From Methanobacteriaceae archaeon (GTDB lineage: Archaea > Methanobacteriota > Methanobacteria > Methanobacteriales > Methanobacteriaceae), in the NCBI GenBank assembly GCA_030693105.1, contig JAUYBK010000003.1, positions 1 to 15,996 of the forward strand: a stretch of 15,996 nt of DNA, in the 5' to 3' direction. The translations under genes were made by a program, and so were the position numbers. Below the pieces are notes generated by a model. The model saw only the letters and a program-made list of their open reading frames with translations. It searched no databases and was not told the DNA's origin. Of the stretch, positions 1-6,673 are shown in pieces. Within the stretch, counting starts at the first letter, position 1. Each line of letters starts with the position of its first letter.

Positions 1-6
1 CCTAAA

Positions 7-870
7 TTATTTAAGAAGAATTTCCGGGGTAAGTTGGTCTTCTACCTTCTGACGGTCCTCTTGAGACTTGACTACCACACCCAGAGTCTTTTTTAAAATT
101 TCAGGACTGGCCTGATTTTCTCCCAGTGTCAGCAGGGTTCGCACCCAGTCCACGGTAGCCCTTATAGATGGTTTTTTGAGTATTTCCATCTTTCGGATGC
201 GCTGGATGAGATCCACCACTTTTTTAACTAACTGGGGTGGTGCCTCAGGTATTAAAGCTTTTACTATTTCTAATTCCCGTGTTGGGTCAGGATAATCAAG
301 GTGCAGGTATAAACAACGGTCCCGGGTTTCGTCCAGGAGAATTCGCTGGGAGTTGGAGGTTAAAACCACCAATAGATCGTTGGCCAGATGGAAGGTTCCC
401 ATATCATTGACTGTTATTTGGCCCTCTCCTAAAGCTTGCAGTAGGAAGCTTTCCACTTCCTCGTCGGCCTTGTCTATCTCATCAATTAATATCACCGACG
501 GCTGAGAGTTGATGAAAGCCGAGAGTAATGGTCGTTTTATGAAGAACTCATCCTGGAAAATGTCTTTTTCGCTGGCGTTCTGACGGGATATCTCCAGTTG
601 TAGGAGCTGCTTTTGGTAGTTCCACTCTCCCACAATTTGTTCGAAGGTAATACCCTCATAGCACTGCACCCGAAAAAATTCACGATTCAATGCCCGGGAT
701 GCGGCTTTAGCCAGTTCCGTTTTACCAGTACCCGGCGGCCCCTCCACCAGGATTGGTTTTTTAAGCTTCAAAGATAAAAATAAGGTTATAACCAGGTTAT
801 CATCTGGCAAGTAGCGTGCCTTTCTTAGGGCACTGGCCAGCTTATGGGGAGTGAGTTCAGGGGAGTTCAT
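7..870 (-). CDS. MoxR/CoxD-like AAA+ ATPase
   Basis: This 287-aa protein is a MoxR-class AAA+ ATPase, the type that uses ATP hydrolysis to remodel or insert cofactors into a partner protein. The P-loop GPPGTGKT is at residues 44-51, Walker B (VILIDEI) at 127-133, a sensor-1-like TSN at 171-173, and the Arg-finger stretch ETRDRCLYLHLDYPDP at about 181-196 is typical of the CoxD-like branch. The length fits a complete single-domain member, with the stop codon only six bases from the window edge. Members of this branch are usually encoded with a von Willebrand A (CoxE-like) protein; such a gene would lie just outside the window, downstream on this strand. No strong Shine-Dalgarno precedes the ATG, and an AT-rich box about 40 bp upstream could serve a short-leader transcript. 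The ATPase class is secure; the client protein is unknown. Confidence 0.88.
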   Translation of the reverse strand: MNSPELTPHKLASALRKARYLPDDNLVITLFLSLKLKKPILVEGPPGTGKTELAKAASRALNREFFRVQCYEGITFEQIVGEWNYQKQLLQLEISRQNASEKDIFQDEFFIKRPLLSAFINSQPSVILIDEIDKADEEVESFLLQALGEGQITVNDMGTFHLANDLLVVLTSNSQRILLDETRDRCLYLHLDYPDPTRELEIVKALIPEAPPQLVKKVVDLIQRIRKMEILKKPSIRATVDWVRTLLTLGENQASPEILKKTLGVVVKSQEDRQKVEDQLTPEILLK

Positions 871-1001
871 AGTGTGGCCTTTTTTATTGATTGTAATAAG
901 GGGACTCTTAAATATAAGTTATTACTATCTCCCACTTATAGAACTTTTCTGCCAAAATAATAAAAGCATCGTAATAGAGATATAATATAATTAAGGAAGG
1001 T

Positions 1002-1008
1002 GGTGAGG
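1002..1008 (+). promoter_or_regulatory. Shine-Dalgarno site of the 1014 gene
   Basis: GGTGAGG lies five bases before the ATG at 1014 and is a strong match to the archaeal anti-SD sequence. It fixes this start. AT-rich stretches upstream (about 907-920 and 979-990) could carry TATA boxes for this gene and the divergent ATPase gene, but neither can be assigned by eye. Confidence 0.7.
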
Positions 1009-1013
1009 TTTAC

Positions 1014-1985
1014 ATGGGATATGTAAGGTGTTTGCATTGTAGTGGATATTACCAGCTAGAAGATGGTGAGTCACCCTACGACTTTGACCGGTGTCAGTGT
1101 GGTGGAGAGTTGGTTTACACCGAAACACTGGAACCATTGGATTCGTCCCAAAACCATGAATATATAGGTGAAACGTCAGATCAGGATGATGCTGAATATT
1201 ATGAGGATGATTACTACTCTTATGAAAGTTATGAAACACTAAATAGTTTTAAACGAGGTAGAACAACTTCTAGACGAAGATTCAGTCAAAGAAATCTCAT
1301 AATGATTATATCACCCATCATCATACTCATGGTGGTGGGTGCCAGCTTCACAGCGTCCTACATTCCTCCCCTATCCCTTTTAACAGGTCAAGACCCTTCT
1401 GTTCTGGGTTCTGATAGTAGGGGTAAGGTTACTAAGGATGTTTATGGAACTGCCAGTGCTTCAAGTACCGTGGCCATCGTAACTGGCATGCATCCCCGGG
1501 AGAAACTCTCCAAACAAGTTACAGTTGATGTGGTGAAAAGTTCTTCCTTAGCTGCCAATCAAAAAATTGTTCTTTATGATATAACGGTCACCAAAAATCC
1601 GACCGACTTTACTAAAGGTCGTAAAAATGGAGAGGGACTGGCTGCCCAGTACGTCATTCCCGATATATTAAAATCTGACTATGACGTGGTGCTGGTGTGC
1701 CATGATCATGAACCCGGTTACGGGGAGGGGTTCTTCCTGGCCACACCCAAAATGGACGGAGGATCAGTAAAACTGGCGGAAGATATCAAAACAGGCTGGT
1801 CGGAGTTTAAATATTACAATGCCCCTCCCCATGTGGAGCATGGATCTTCTACTATTTCATTTTCCAAGCCAATGGCTTCGGCTGGTTATAAAACTTTAGT
1901 GTATGAGATGCCGGAATGGGCGGGTTATAGGGATGCCTATCAGAAGACCAAGAATTTGATAGGTGCTATATTCAGTTCGATTTAG
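1014..1985 (+). CDS. membrane-anchored M14-like metallo-hydrolase with N-terminal zinc ribbon
   Basis: This is a 323-aa protein of three parts. Residues 6-29 hold a likely zinc ribbon (CLHC at 6-9, CQC at 27-29). Residues 48-78 are acidic and Tyr-rich, followed by a basic patch (RGRTTSRRRF, 81-90) and one membrane segment at about 95-117. The remaining domain (150-323) has features of an M14 carboxypeptidase/deacylase-like fold: HPRE at 160-163 matches an HxxE zinc motif, further histidines lie in CHDHE (230, 232), and a Glu in YEMPEW (298 or 301) could be catalytic. The basic patch before the membrane segment suggests the ribbon is cytoplasmic and the enzyme domain external. The start has a strong Shine-Dalgarno. 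I do not recognise a named orthologue; the M14 assignment rests on motif spacing and the substrate is unknown. Confidence 0.6.
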   Translation: MGYVRCLHCSGYYQLEDGESPYDFDRCQCGGELVYTETLEPLDSSQNHEYIGETSDQDDAEYYEDDYYSYESYETLNSFKRGRTTSRRRFSQRNLIMIISPIIILMVVGASFTASYIPPLSLLTGQDPSVLGSDSRGKVTKDVYGTASASSTVAIVTGMHPREKLSKQVTVDVVKSSSLAANQKIVLYDITVTKNPTDFTKGRKNGEGLAAQYVIPDILKSDYDVVLVCHDHEPGYGEGFFLATPKMDGGSVKLAEDIKTGWSEFKYYNAPPHVEHGSSTISFSKPMASAGYKTLVYEMPEWAGYRDAYQKTKNLIGAIFSSI

Positions 1986-1991
1986 GCCTTG

Positions 1992-1999
1992 AAAAAAAA
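1992..1999 (-). terminator. oligo-T end signal of the MTH538-like gene
   Basis: A run of eight T on the minus strand lies seven bases past the stop codon of the gene at 2007-2396, in the 21-bp gap between convergent genes. Such T-tracts are the usual archaeal termination signal. Confidence 0.5.
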
Positions 2000-2006
2000 G
2001 ATATAT

Positions 2007-2396
2007 TCATTCTAAACTCTCTTCAATTCTTTCTACAATACACACCCGGTTCCACCCCACCACACTGCTGGCCACCTCTTCCAGTTCGGGTGGTACTTCC
2101 TCGGCACCGTAGGGCCTTATCAAAATTAATGGTTTATCCATTTCCAGGGCGATTCCCACCTGGGTTTTCACCAGTTCTTGATGGCGGTTGTAGAGTCCAG
2201 CCAGTACAATTACCACCTCGGCCGGTTGTATCTGCTCTTTTAACTTTTGAACTTCATTTTCCCCCGGCACTCCGTGGTCTTTGAATTCAAAGTCCGGGGA
2301 TTCCAGAAGGCGCTGGAAGAAGGTGATGTATTCTTCGTCTCCCTCGCCGTTGTGGGTTACGAATAAATCATGAAAGGTTATTTCATCTTCAAACAT
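2007..2396 (-). CDS. MTH538-like TIR/flavodoxin-fold protein
   Basis: This 129-aa single-domain protein matches what I recall of MTH538 of Methanothermobacter, whose family (DUF1863, MTH538 TIR-like) is related to the ThsB TIR proteins. Visible are beta-1 LFVTH (11-15), the strand VVIVLAGLY (61-69), KPLILIRPYG (88-97), PPELEEVAS (102-110) and the terminal VVGWN (112-116). In enzymatic TIR-like relatives the helix before KPxI carries a Glu (KEIEIA type); here the same stretch reads KTQVGIA (77-83), so that Glu appears to be Gln79 and NAD cleavage is doubtful. A Shine-Dalgarno (GAGGT, about 10 bases upstream) supports the ATG. It sits 54 bp downstream of a small Cys protein on the same strand, possibly co-transcribed. 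Nothing like ThsA is nearby. Function unknown; a signalling or binding role is possible. Confidence 0.7.
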   Translation of the reverse strand: MFEDEITFHDLFVTHNGEGDEEYITFFQRLLESPDFEFKDHGVPGENEVQKLKEQIQPAEVVIVLAGLYNRHQELVKTQVGIALEMDKPLILIRPYGAEEVPPELEEVASSVVGWNRVCIVERIEESLE

Positions 2397-2428
2397 TAAA
2401 CAAACCTCGATAGGAACATAATTAATCA

Positions 2429-2455
2429 GTTAATAGACTAACTTTTTCTATTAAC
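2429..2455. repeat. 8-bp inverted repeat at the 3' end of the 70-aa gene
   Basis: GTTAATAG (2429-2436) and CTATTAAC (2448-2455) are perfect inverted arms with an 11-nt spacer. The right arm contains the stop codon of the gene at 2451-2663. In RNA this is a weak, AU-rich hairpin between two same-strand genes; it could mark a 3' end or processing site. Confidence 0.45.
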
Positions 2456-2663
2456 CTTTTAACTTCTCCACCAGCAATTCTTTTTTCTCTTCGTCCTGGA
2501 GCCAGAGCTTCACTTCCTTCCACACTTCGTTGCACTTATCTTTCTTAGTCTTTCCCACCACTTTCCGGATGGCCAAGTCCACTTCTTTTCGATCTTTTTT
2601 ATCCTGGGGATGAAGGTTTTCCTCTTCTAAAATATCTTTCATATGGCGCAAGTAACAACTCAT
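2451..2663 (-). CDS. small conserved-looking protein with two Cys, unknown function
   Basis: This 70-aa soluble protein begins MSCYLRHMKDIL and is rich in Lys and Glu, with Cys3 and Cys44 and Trp48 and Trp54. It is predicted to be mostly helical, with no membrane segment or signal. The start is well supported: AAGAGGTG (2669-2676, minus strand) lies five bases before the ATG, and an AT-rich box lies further upstream. The opening MSCYLRHMK resembles small archaeal conserved hypothetical proteins that I recall but cannot name. It precedes the MTH538-like gene by 54 bp on the same strand, so the two may share a transcript, although a hairpin separates them. No function is assigned. Confidence 0.65.
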   Translation of the reverse strand: MSCYLRHMKDILEEENLHPQDKKDRKEVDLAIRKVVGKTKKDKCNEVWKEVKLWLQDEEKKELLVEKLKG

Positions 2664-2690
2664 GAAAACACCTCTTGAACTTAATTCAGA

Positions 2691-2700
2691 TAAATATATT
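2691..2700 (+). promoter_or_regulatory. TATA-like box placed for a nearly leaderless transcript
   Basis: The AT-only stretch TAAATATATT is centred about 31 bp before the ATG at 2727. With the usual archaeal spacing, transcription would begin within a few bases of the start codon. No Shine-Dalgarno is visible between this box and the ATG, which agrees with a leaderless mRNA. The same stretch might also serve the divergent 70-aa gene. Confidence 0.45.
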
Positions 2701-2726
2701 ATGACTACAACTCATAATTAAGCACA

Positions 2727-3743
2727 ATGTCCCGGAACATAATCTTAAAGATGAGCACCATCTGTACCATACTCCTCCTGACCGCATTTTTATTCATGAT
2801 GACGTCCACGGCAGTTAAAGTAGAAGCACCACTTCAACCTGCCACCGGACCGGGTGGTGCCAACTATACTCATACCCAAGTTAAAACCACTGTTTTTGGT
2901 GAAGGTGAACATCAATACTGGATATTCGAGCCGGCATCACCTAAACCCGCTTCAGCCCCGATAATTGTTTTTAACCATGGCTGGCTGGCCACCACTCCCA
3001 CTTTTTATCAGGCCTGGATCAACCATCTAGTGCGCCAGGGTTACATTGTCATTTACCCTCGTTATCAGGTAGATTTTTCCACTCCCTCTAATAATTTCAC
3101 TCCTAACGCCATCAACGCCAGCCATGAAGCATTAAATGTTCTACAAACCGGCGATCATGTCCAACCCCAACTGGACAAATTCGCCCTAGTAGGACACTCC
3201 GTCGGTGGACTTATAAGTGTCAACATGGCATCACTATCTGCTGTGAGTGGTTTACCTGAACCGAAAGCGGTTTTTGCAGTACAGCCCGGTAAGTCTCGTT
3301 CATCTGAAGATAAAGTAGGGCCCTTGTTGGCTGATCTCAATAAAATTCCTTCCACCACTTTGCTTTTGACCCTGGCTGGAGATGAAGATACCTGGGTGGG
3401 GGATGCTGATGCCCAACGTATAATACGTGAAACCCCCCAAATACCACCACCGAACAAGGATTACATTTTAATGGTGTCCGACCATCATGGAAATCCGGAA
3501 CTAGTTGCTGATCACTTCGCACCCCTGGGCGCTGAATTCTCCACTTTAAATAAAACCATTTACCTCCTGGTGGACGCCCGTGACTTCTACGGTACCTGGA
3601 AATTATTTGATGGACTGTTAAATGCTGCTTTTAACGGCACCAACCGAGAATATGCCCTGGGAAACACGACCCCCCAAAGATTTATGGGGATTTGGAGTGA
3701 TGGCACTCCAGTCAAGGAGTTAATTGTCACTGATAACCCCTGA
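2727..3743 (+). CDS. secreted or membrane-tethered alpha/beta hydrolase
   Basis: This 338-aa protein has an N-terminal hydrophobic segment (about 11-30) that looks like a signal peptide or anchor, followed by an alpha/beta-hydrolase domain. The oxyanion-side motif is FNHGW (82-86), the nucleophile elbow is GHSVGG with Ser158, a likely acid lies in AGDEDTW (Asp219 or Asp221), and the catalytic His is probably in SDHHGNP (253 or 254). The arrangement resembles chlorophyllase, dienelactone-hydrolase or polyester-hydrolase-like esterases, so an extracytoplasmic ester or lipid substrate is plausible but not shown. The ATG has no Shine-Dalgarno but a TATA-like box sits at leaderless distance; ATG at codon 9 is an alternative start. 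The gene is followed by a nitrilase-family gene on the same strand with a 37-bp gap. Confidence 0.78.
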   Translation: MSRNIILKMSTICTILLLTAFLFMMTSTAVKVEAPLQPATGPGGANYTHTQVKTTVFGEGEHQYWIFEPASPKPASAPIIVFNHGWLATTPTFYQAWINHLVRQGYIVIYPRYQVDFSTPSNNFTPNAINASHEALNVLQTGDHVQPQLDKFALVGHSVGGLISVNMASLSAVSGLPEPKAVFAVQPGKSRSSEDKVGPLLADLNKIPSTTLLLTLAGDEDTWVGDADAQRIIRETPQIPPPNKDYILMVSDHHGNPELVADHFAPLGAEFSTLNKTIYLLVDARDFYGTWKLFDGLLNAAFNGTNREYALGNTTPQRFMGIWSDGTPVKELIVTDNP

Positions 3744-3767
3744 TAATAATTTTTTACATAATGCAAT

Positions 3768-3776
3768 AGGTTTGAT
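3768..3776 (+). promoter_or_regulatory. Shine-Dalgarno that decides a TTG start
   Basis: AGGTTTGAT, a degenerate AGGTGAT, lies four bases before TTG at 3781. It favours this start over the in-frame TTG at 3724, which overlaps the preceding gene and would add 19 residues unlike the family. Confidence 0.5.
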
Positions 3777-3780
3777 TCTT

Positions 3781-4638
3781 TTGAAAAAAATTTTCAAAAT
3801 AGCCCTGTGCCAGATGAAGGTCACTGAAAACCAGGAAGAAAACGTAGCACGGGCGGTAGCCATGGTGGACCAGGCTGGTGCGAAACTCCCCGGTAAAGGT
3901 CATCATCAGAAAGCGGACCTGGTGGTCCTGCCGGAGATGTTTAACTGCCCCTATCAGACTGAAAAATTCCCGGAATATGCGCAAGAACAGAATAAAAGTC
4001 CGACCCTTCAAGCTGTTTCCAGGGCGGCCAAAGATGCTGAGGTGTATCTCATAGCGGGTTCCATACCCGAAAGAGACAAAAACCACGTTTACAATACCAG
4101 CTTCATCTTCAACCCGGCCGGGCAGTTAATAGGCCGTCACCGCAAGATGCATCTGTTTGACATTGAAGTCACCGGCCGGATACACTTTAAAGAATCAGAA
4201 ACCCTAACTGCCGGAGATGAAGTAACAGTGGTAGACACTGACTGGGGTAAAGTAGGAGTGGCCATCTGCTACGACATCCGCTTCCCCGAACTATCACGCC
4301 TTATGGCTCTTCAGGGAGCCCAGTTGCTAGTGTTTCCGGGGGCCTTTAACATGACCACCGGACCCGCCCACTGGAAAGCCCTTAGTCGAGTAAGGGCCGT
4401 GGACAACCAGGTGTATGTAGCAAGCTGCTCCCCGGCTCGTGATGAAAAGACTTCCTACGTGGCCTATGGTCACTCACTAGTGGCTGATCCCTGGGGTGAT
4501 ATCCTTGCCGAGGCAGGTACTGGTGAAGAAATCGTGTTGGCAGATATTGATTTTTCTCAAGTCGAAAAAGTCCGTCAGGAACTTCCCCTTTTAAAAAACA
4601 GTCGCCATGATCTTTACCACATAAAATATGAAAAATGA
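3781..4638 (+). CDS. carbon-nitrogen hydrolase (nitrilase superfamily, Nit2/omega-amidase-like)
   Basis: This 285-aa protein is an amide hydrolase of the nitrilase superfamily. The Glu-Lys-Cys triad is clear: Glu52 in LPEMFNCPY, Lys122 in RHRKMHLFD and Cys163 in GVAICYDIRFPEL. The KMHLFDIEV segment and overall length resemble the Nit1/Nit2 (omega-amidase or deaminated-glutathione amidase) branch, which hydrolyses alpha-keto acid amides; N-carbamoyl amino acid hydrolases are an alternative. It is cytoplasmic, with no signal. I place the start at TTG 3781 because the protein then begins MKKIFKIALCQM, as expected for the family's first strand, and a Shine-Dalgarno precedes it. It follows the secreted hydrolase gene and may be co-transcribed with it, although six T in the gap could end the first transcript. 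The family is certain; the substrate is not. Confidence 0.88.
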   Translation: MKKIFKIALCQMKVTENQEENVARAVAMVDQAGAKLPGKGHHQKADLVVLPEMFNCPYQTEKFPEYAQEQNKSPTLQAVSRAAKDAEVYLIAGSIPERDKNHVYNTSFIFNPAGQLIGRHRKMHLFDIEVTGRIHFKESETLTAGDEVTVVDTDWGKVGVAICYDIRFPELSRLMALQGAQLLVFPGAFNMTTGPAHWKALSRVRAVDNQVYVASCSPARDEKTSYVAYGHSLVADPWGDILAEAGTGEEIVLADIDFSQVEKVRQELPLLKNSRHDLYHIKYEK

Positions 4639-4670
4639 TAAATTTATTCCCTACTTACGGATCTCTTTAG

Positions 4671-5009
4671 TTACGGTCGGATGTAGATCCACCCTTCGGC
4701 CTGCTTTCGAACCAGCTCCCCCACACCCGAAGACACGGCTTCCACTCCATCCACCAAGTCATCCGTCTTTAACATCATCCCCTGCAGGGTATTGTTGCAC
4801 ACTGCCAGTTTCACACCCCTATTTTTAAGGTCAGCTACCCTTTCCAGGTAGGGATTATCCTCAGGAAAGTAAAGTCGGATTCCCTGGGCATATACCACCA
4901 GTTCGACCTCAACCTCTTCCAAGTCAGCCAGGACATTGTTAATGTTATTCAGGGTCAAATTAATTCGGTAATCGTCGGCCTCGTCCAGATGAAAAATAAC
5001 TTTATACAC
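4671..5009 (-). CDS. DsrE/DsrF-like family protein
   Basis: This protein of 112 aa begins MYKVIFHLDE and has the alpha/beta pattern of DsrE-like proteins (COG1416 type): a first strand YKVIFHL, then VEVELVVYAQGI (34-44), and a Cys in VKLAVCNNTL (Cys71), the position of the conserved sulfur-relay Cys in several DsrE families. Members bind or relay sulfur or have unknown roles; whether Cys71 carries a persulfide here is inference. I start at the GTG at 5007-5009: AGGGGTG lies six bases upstream, whereas it would overlap the first in-frame GTG at 5018. The gene converges with the nitrilase gene 32 bp away and lies downstream of the HEAT-repeat gene. Confidence 0.8.
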   Translation of the reverse strand: MYKVIFHLDEADDYRINLTLNNINNVLADLEEVEVELVVYAQGIRLYFPEDNPYLERVADLKNRGVKLAVCNNTLQGMMLKTDDLVDGVEAVSSGVGELVRKQAEGWIYIRP

Positions 5010-5030
5010 CAAATACACCCCTTATTTTAA

Positions 5031-5037
5031 AAAAATT
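5031..5037 (-). terminator. oligo-T tract after the HEAT-repeat gene
   Basis: Seven consecutive T on the minus strand lie between the stop of the HEAT-repeat gene at 5087 and the DsrE-like start. This could end the upstream transcript. The adjoining AT-rich sequence (5019-5086) probably also holds the DsrE gene promoter. Confidence 0.35.
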
Positions 5038-5086
5038 TTATCGATTTTTTACTGTTTTAGAAACTATTATTATGGATAAATTCCAC

Positions 5087-5578
5087 TTAATTATTTAAAT
5101 AATTCCTACGAATCTTCTTCAACGCTTTGTTAACCGCCTTTTTAAAGTCCTTATCGCCGGTGGCTTTACGTCTAGCTTTTTTAAGGGGAGTGACACCTTT
5201 ATCATTCCCAATGTCTCCCAGTGCCTTAGCTGAAGCTACTCTCACACCCCAATCTTTGTCGTCTAATTTTTCGATGAGGGGATCAACTGCTTTCTCGTTT
5301 TTAAGTTCTCCCAGTGCCTTGGCAGAGAATTTACGCACCCCAAAGTCGTTGTCGTTTAAAGCTAAAATAAGATGGTCTGCTACCTTTTCACTACCCATAC
5401 TTTTTAAGGCGACCGTGGCGTACTTGCGCATGTTATCGTTGTCAGACCTCAAAAGTTGAACCAGGGGGTCAATTGCATCTTCGCCCACCTCACCCAGTTG
5501 TTTAGCTGCTTCCAGTCGAACCTGAGGGTCTTCACCTTCCAACTGTTTTATTAATTTTTCAATGATTTCATGAGTCAA
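5087..5578 (-). CDS. HEAT-repeat protein (PBS-lyase HEAT-like)
   Basis: This protein of about 163 aa consists almost wholly of four to five HEAT-like repeats with a period of roughly 31 residues. Their repeated core reads VRLEAAKQLGEVG, MRKYATVALKSMG, VRKFSAKALGELK and VRVASAKALGDIG, each followed by a DPL-type helix, and a basic C-terminal helix ends in KKIRRNYLNN. Such solenoids act as protein-protein scaffolds; sequence relatives include bilin-lyase subunits, but no bilin chemistry is implied in a methanogen. I prefer the TTG at 5576-5578, because GGTGGA and GGAGTGAT (5583-5593) sit at workable spacing from it, while GTG at 5587 would overlap that site and add only three residues. The next gene upstream is Hsp20, which hints at a proteostasis theme without proving it. 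Confidence 0.85.
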   Translation of the reverse strand: MTHEIIEKLIKQLEGEDPQVRLEAAKQLGEVGEDAIDPLVQLLRSDNDNMRKYATVALKSMGSEKVADHLILALNDNDFGVRKFSAKALGELKNEKAVDPLIEKLDDKDWGVRVASAKALGDIGNDKGVTPLKKARRKATGDKDFKKAVNKALKKIRRNYLNN

Positions 5579-5636
5579 ATGAATCACTCCACCACAGGGG
5601 GATGGGTATTTTTTTTAAAAGAAATAAAAGAAGGAA

Positions 5637-5656
5637 AATCCAGTTGGCTCTGGATT
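5637..5656 (-). terminator. hairpin plus T-rich tail after the Hsp20 gene
   Basis: AATCCAG (5637-5643) and CTGGATT (5650-5656) form a perfect 7-bp stem with a 6-nt loop. On the minus strand the stem is followed by a pyrimidine- and T-rich tail (about 5610-5636). It lies 33 bp after the Hsp20 stop and looks like an intrinsic-terminator-like end, although archaeal termination relies mainly on the T-rich part. Confidence 0.5.
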
Positions 5657-5689
5657 ATCCAGTAGTTTACCACTATTGGTCCGGGTGTT

Positions 5690-6130
5690 TTACTGGATGT
5701 CGATACTGATTCCTTCGTCTTTTTCCTGTTTGGGAATTTCTACCTTTAAAATACCGTTTTCAAACTTGGCTTGGGCTTCGTCCGGGATGACTTTTTTAGG
5801 GAACCGCACCGTTCGGCGAATGTAACCAGTTTTACGGTCCTTTACCGTGACGAAGCTGCCCCCCATGTTGTGTTCGAAGTCGAATTTGGCTTTGACCTTC
5901 AGTTTGGTCTCGGTGAGGTTTAAGCTAATATCCTCTTTGTTGATACCAGGGAGCACCAGGTGCACGATGATGCTTTCATCGGTTTCTAATATGTCTTTTC
6001 CAGGAAGGAAGGTGTAATCCACTATGGACTTTTCAATGTCGAACCTGACTTTGTCCACGGTTCTGGCAGTGTCTTCCAGCATTTCCTTCACTATTTCCCT
6101 CATATCTTTCCTTGTATCTTTTCCATTCAT
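5690..6130 (-). CDS. small heat shock protein, Hsp20/alpha-crystallin family
   Basis: This 146-aa protein is a small heat shock chaperone that would hold unfolding proteins in oligomers without ATP. The alpha-crystallin domain spans about residues 45-136, with the hallmark FENGILKVEIPK at 123-134 and LPGINKEDISL at 60-70. The N-terminal arm (1-40) is charged and helical, and the tail ISIDIQ provides the I-x-I motif that docks onto neighbouring subunits. I start at ATG 6130 because GAGGTG (6137-6142) is six bases upstream; the in-frame GTG at 6139 lies inside that site. A TATA-like box at 6178-6187 on the minus strand fits a leader of roughly 25 nt. The gene is probably monocistronic, with a hairpin terminator after it. 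Confidence 0.93.
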   Translation of the reverse strand: MNGKDTRKDMREIVKEMLEDTARTVDKVRFDIEKSIVDYTFLPGKDILETDESIIVHLVLPGINKEDISLNLTETKLKVKAKFDFEHNMGGSFVTVKDRKTGYIRRTVRFPKKVIPDEAQAKFENGILKVEIPKQEKDEGISIDIQ

Positions 6131-6177
6131 TTTTTTCACCTCATTTTTGAGTCATCTTACACTTTTACTAAAGGAAG

Positions 6178-6187
6178 ATATAAAATT
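6178..6187 (-). promoter_or_regulatory. TATA-like box of the Hsp20 gene
   Basis: On the minus strand this reads AATTTTATAT, about 50 bp before the ATG. It would place transcription start near 6153, just upstream of the Shine-Dalgarno site. No distinct heat-shock operator was recognised. Confidence 0.45.
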
Positions 6188-6198
6188 TTCTATAGGCT

Positions 6199-6221
6199 GG
6201 TTAAAAAAAGGGTTAAAAAAA
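6199..6221 (-). terminator. tandem oligo-T terminator of the DUF5518-like gene
   Basis: Two direct copies of GGTTAAAAAAA (6199-6209 and 6211-6221) read on the minus strand as two T7 tracts, each followed by AACC. They begin 14 bases past the stop of the membrane protein gene and look like paired T-tract terminators. Confidence 0.5.
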
Positions 6222-6234
6222 CTGTAATTGATGT

Positions 6235-6618
6235 TTAATTATTAAAAATAGTTTTTGAAAAGGTTTTATTCCATATAAATGATCCAATAGCGCCGCCCAT
6301 GGAACCTATTAATCCATCAACCATTAAGCCAATGATTATCGCAAGGAAGCCTAGCTCCATCATGGAAGCACCAGGCCCCATACTGGTGAAAAAAGACATC
6401 AAAACCATGACTAAAGTGAATACTACACCCGCCAAGACAGCTGCAAAGGTGCCGTAGAGAGCACCGGTTGCTATATCTCCATTAGCACGGTAACCAATTA
6501 GGATGGTAGCGGCCAGAAAACCTAGATAGGATCCTAAGCTTCCAAAAATTAATCCAAAGGTTATACTTAAAATTAAGACCAGAATAAGGCCAATTACCAC
6601 CTCGATATAGTCCAACAA
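6235..6618 (-). CDS. DUF5518-like glycine-rich membrane protein
   Basis: This 127-aa protein is almost entirely hydrophobic, with about three to four membrane segments (roughly 6-27, 28-45, 53-77 and 88-115) and small-residue patterns such as FGLIFGSLGSYLG (21-33) and GLIGSMGGAIGSF (102-114) that suit tight helix packing. The pattern matches DUF5518-type proteins that I recall as common in Methanobacteriales; their function is unknown. The start is TTG at 6616-6618, supported by AGGTGA (6625-6630) six bases upstream; a second TTG follows at once. A TATA-like box (TTTTTATAAAC, 6649-6659) lies upstream. The two T-tracts after the stop suggest a single-gene transcript. Confidence 0.65.
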   Translation of the reverse strand: MLDYIEVVIGLILVLILSITFGLIFGSLGSYLGFLAATILIGYRANGDIATGALYGTFAAVLAGVVFTLVMVLMSFFTSMGPGASMMELGFLAIIIGLMVDGLIGSMGGAIGSFIWNKTFSKTIFNN

Positions 6619-6648
6619 ATTAGTTCACCTGATAAGATGAAGGGGGAT

Positions 6649-6659
6649 GTTTATAAAAA
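6649..6659 (-). promoter_or_regulatory. TATA-like box of the DUF5518-like gene
   Basis: On the minus strand this reads TTTTTATAAAC and would direct a start near 6628-6632, giving a very short leader that just includes the Shine-Dalgarno site. The T-run beside it may also help end the UbiB-like transcript that stops at 6674. Confidence 0.4.
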
Positions 6660-6673
6660 ATTTTTAGGTTGTT

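Noticed and set aside
2007..2663. A Thoeris-like defence system based on the TIR-like protein.
   Set aside because: No ThsA-like SIR2/SLOG or other effector is adjacent, the expected catalytic Glu seems absent, and the protein resembles MTH538 more than ThsB.
3155..3457. A 100-codon minus-strand open frame antisense to the alpha/beta hydrolase gene.
   Set aside because: It lies wholly within a well-supported gene and its translation looks like a frame shadow.
3724..3780. An N-terminal extension of the nitrilase-family protein from TTG 3724.
   Set aside because: It would overlap the preceding gene, has no ribosome site, and the extra 19 residues precede the expected first strand of the family; TTG 3781 has a better site.
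5087..5578. A bilin lyase role for the HEAT-repeat protein.
   Set aside because: The resemblance is only to the generic repeat; methanogens have no phycobilisomes, and the protein is a bare solenoid.
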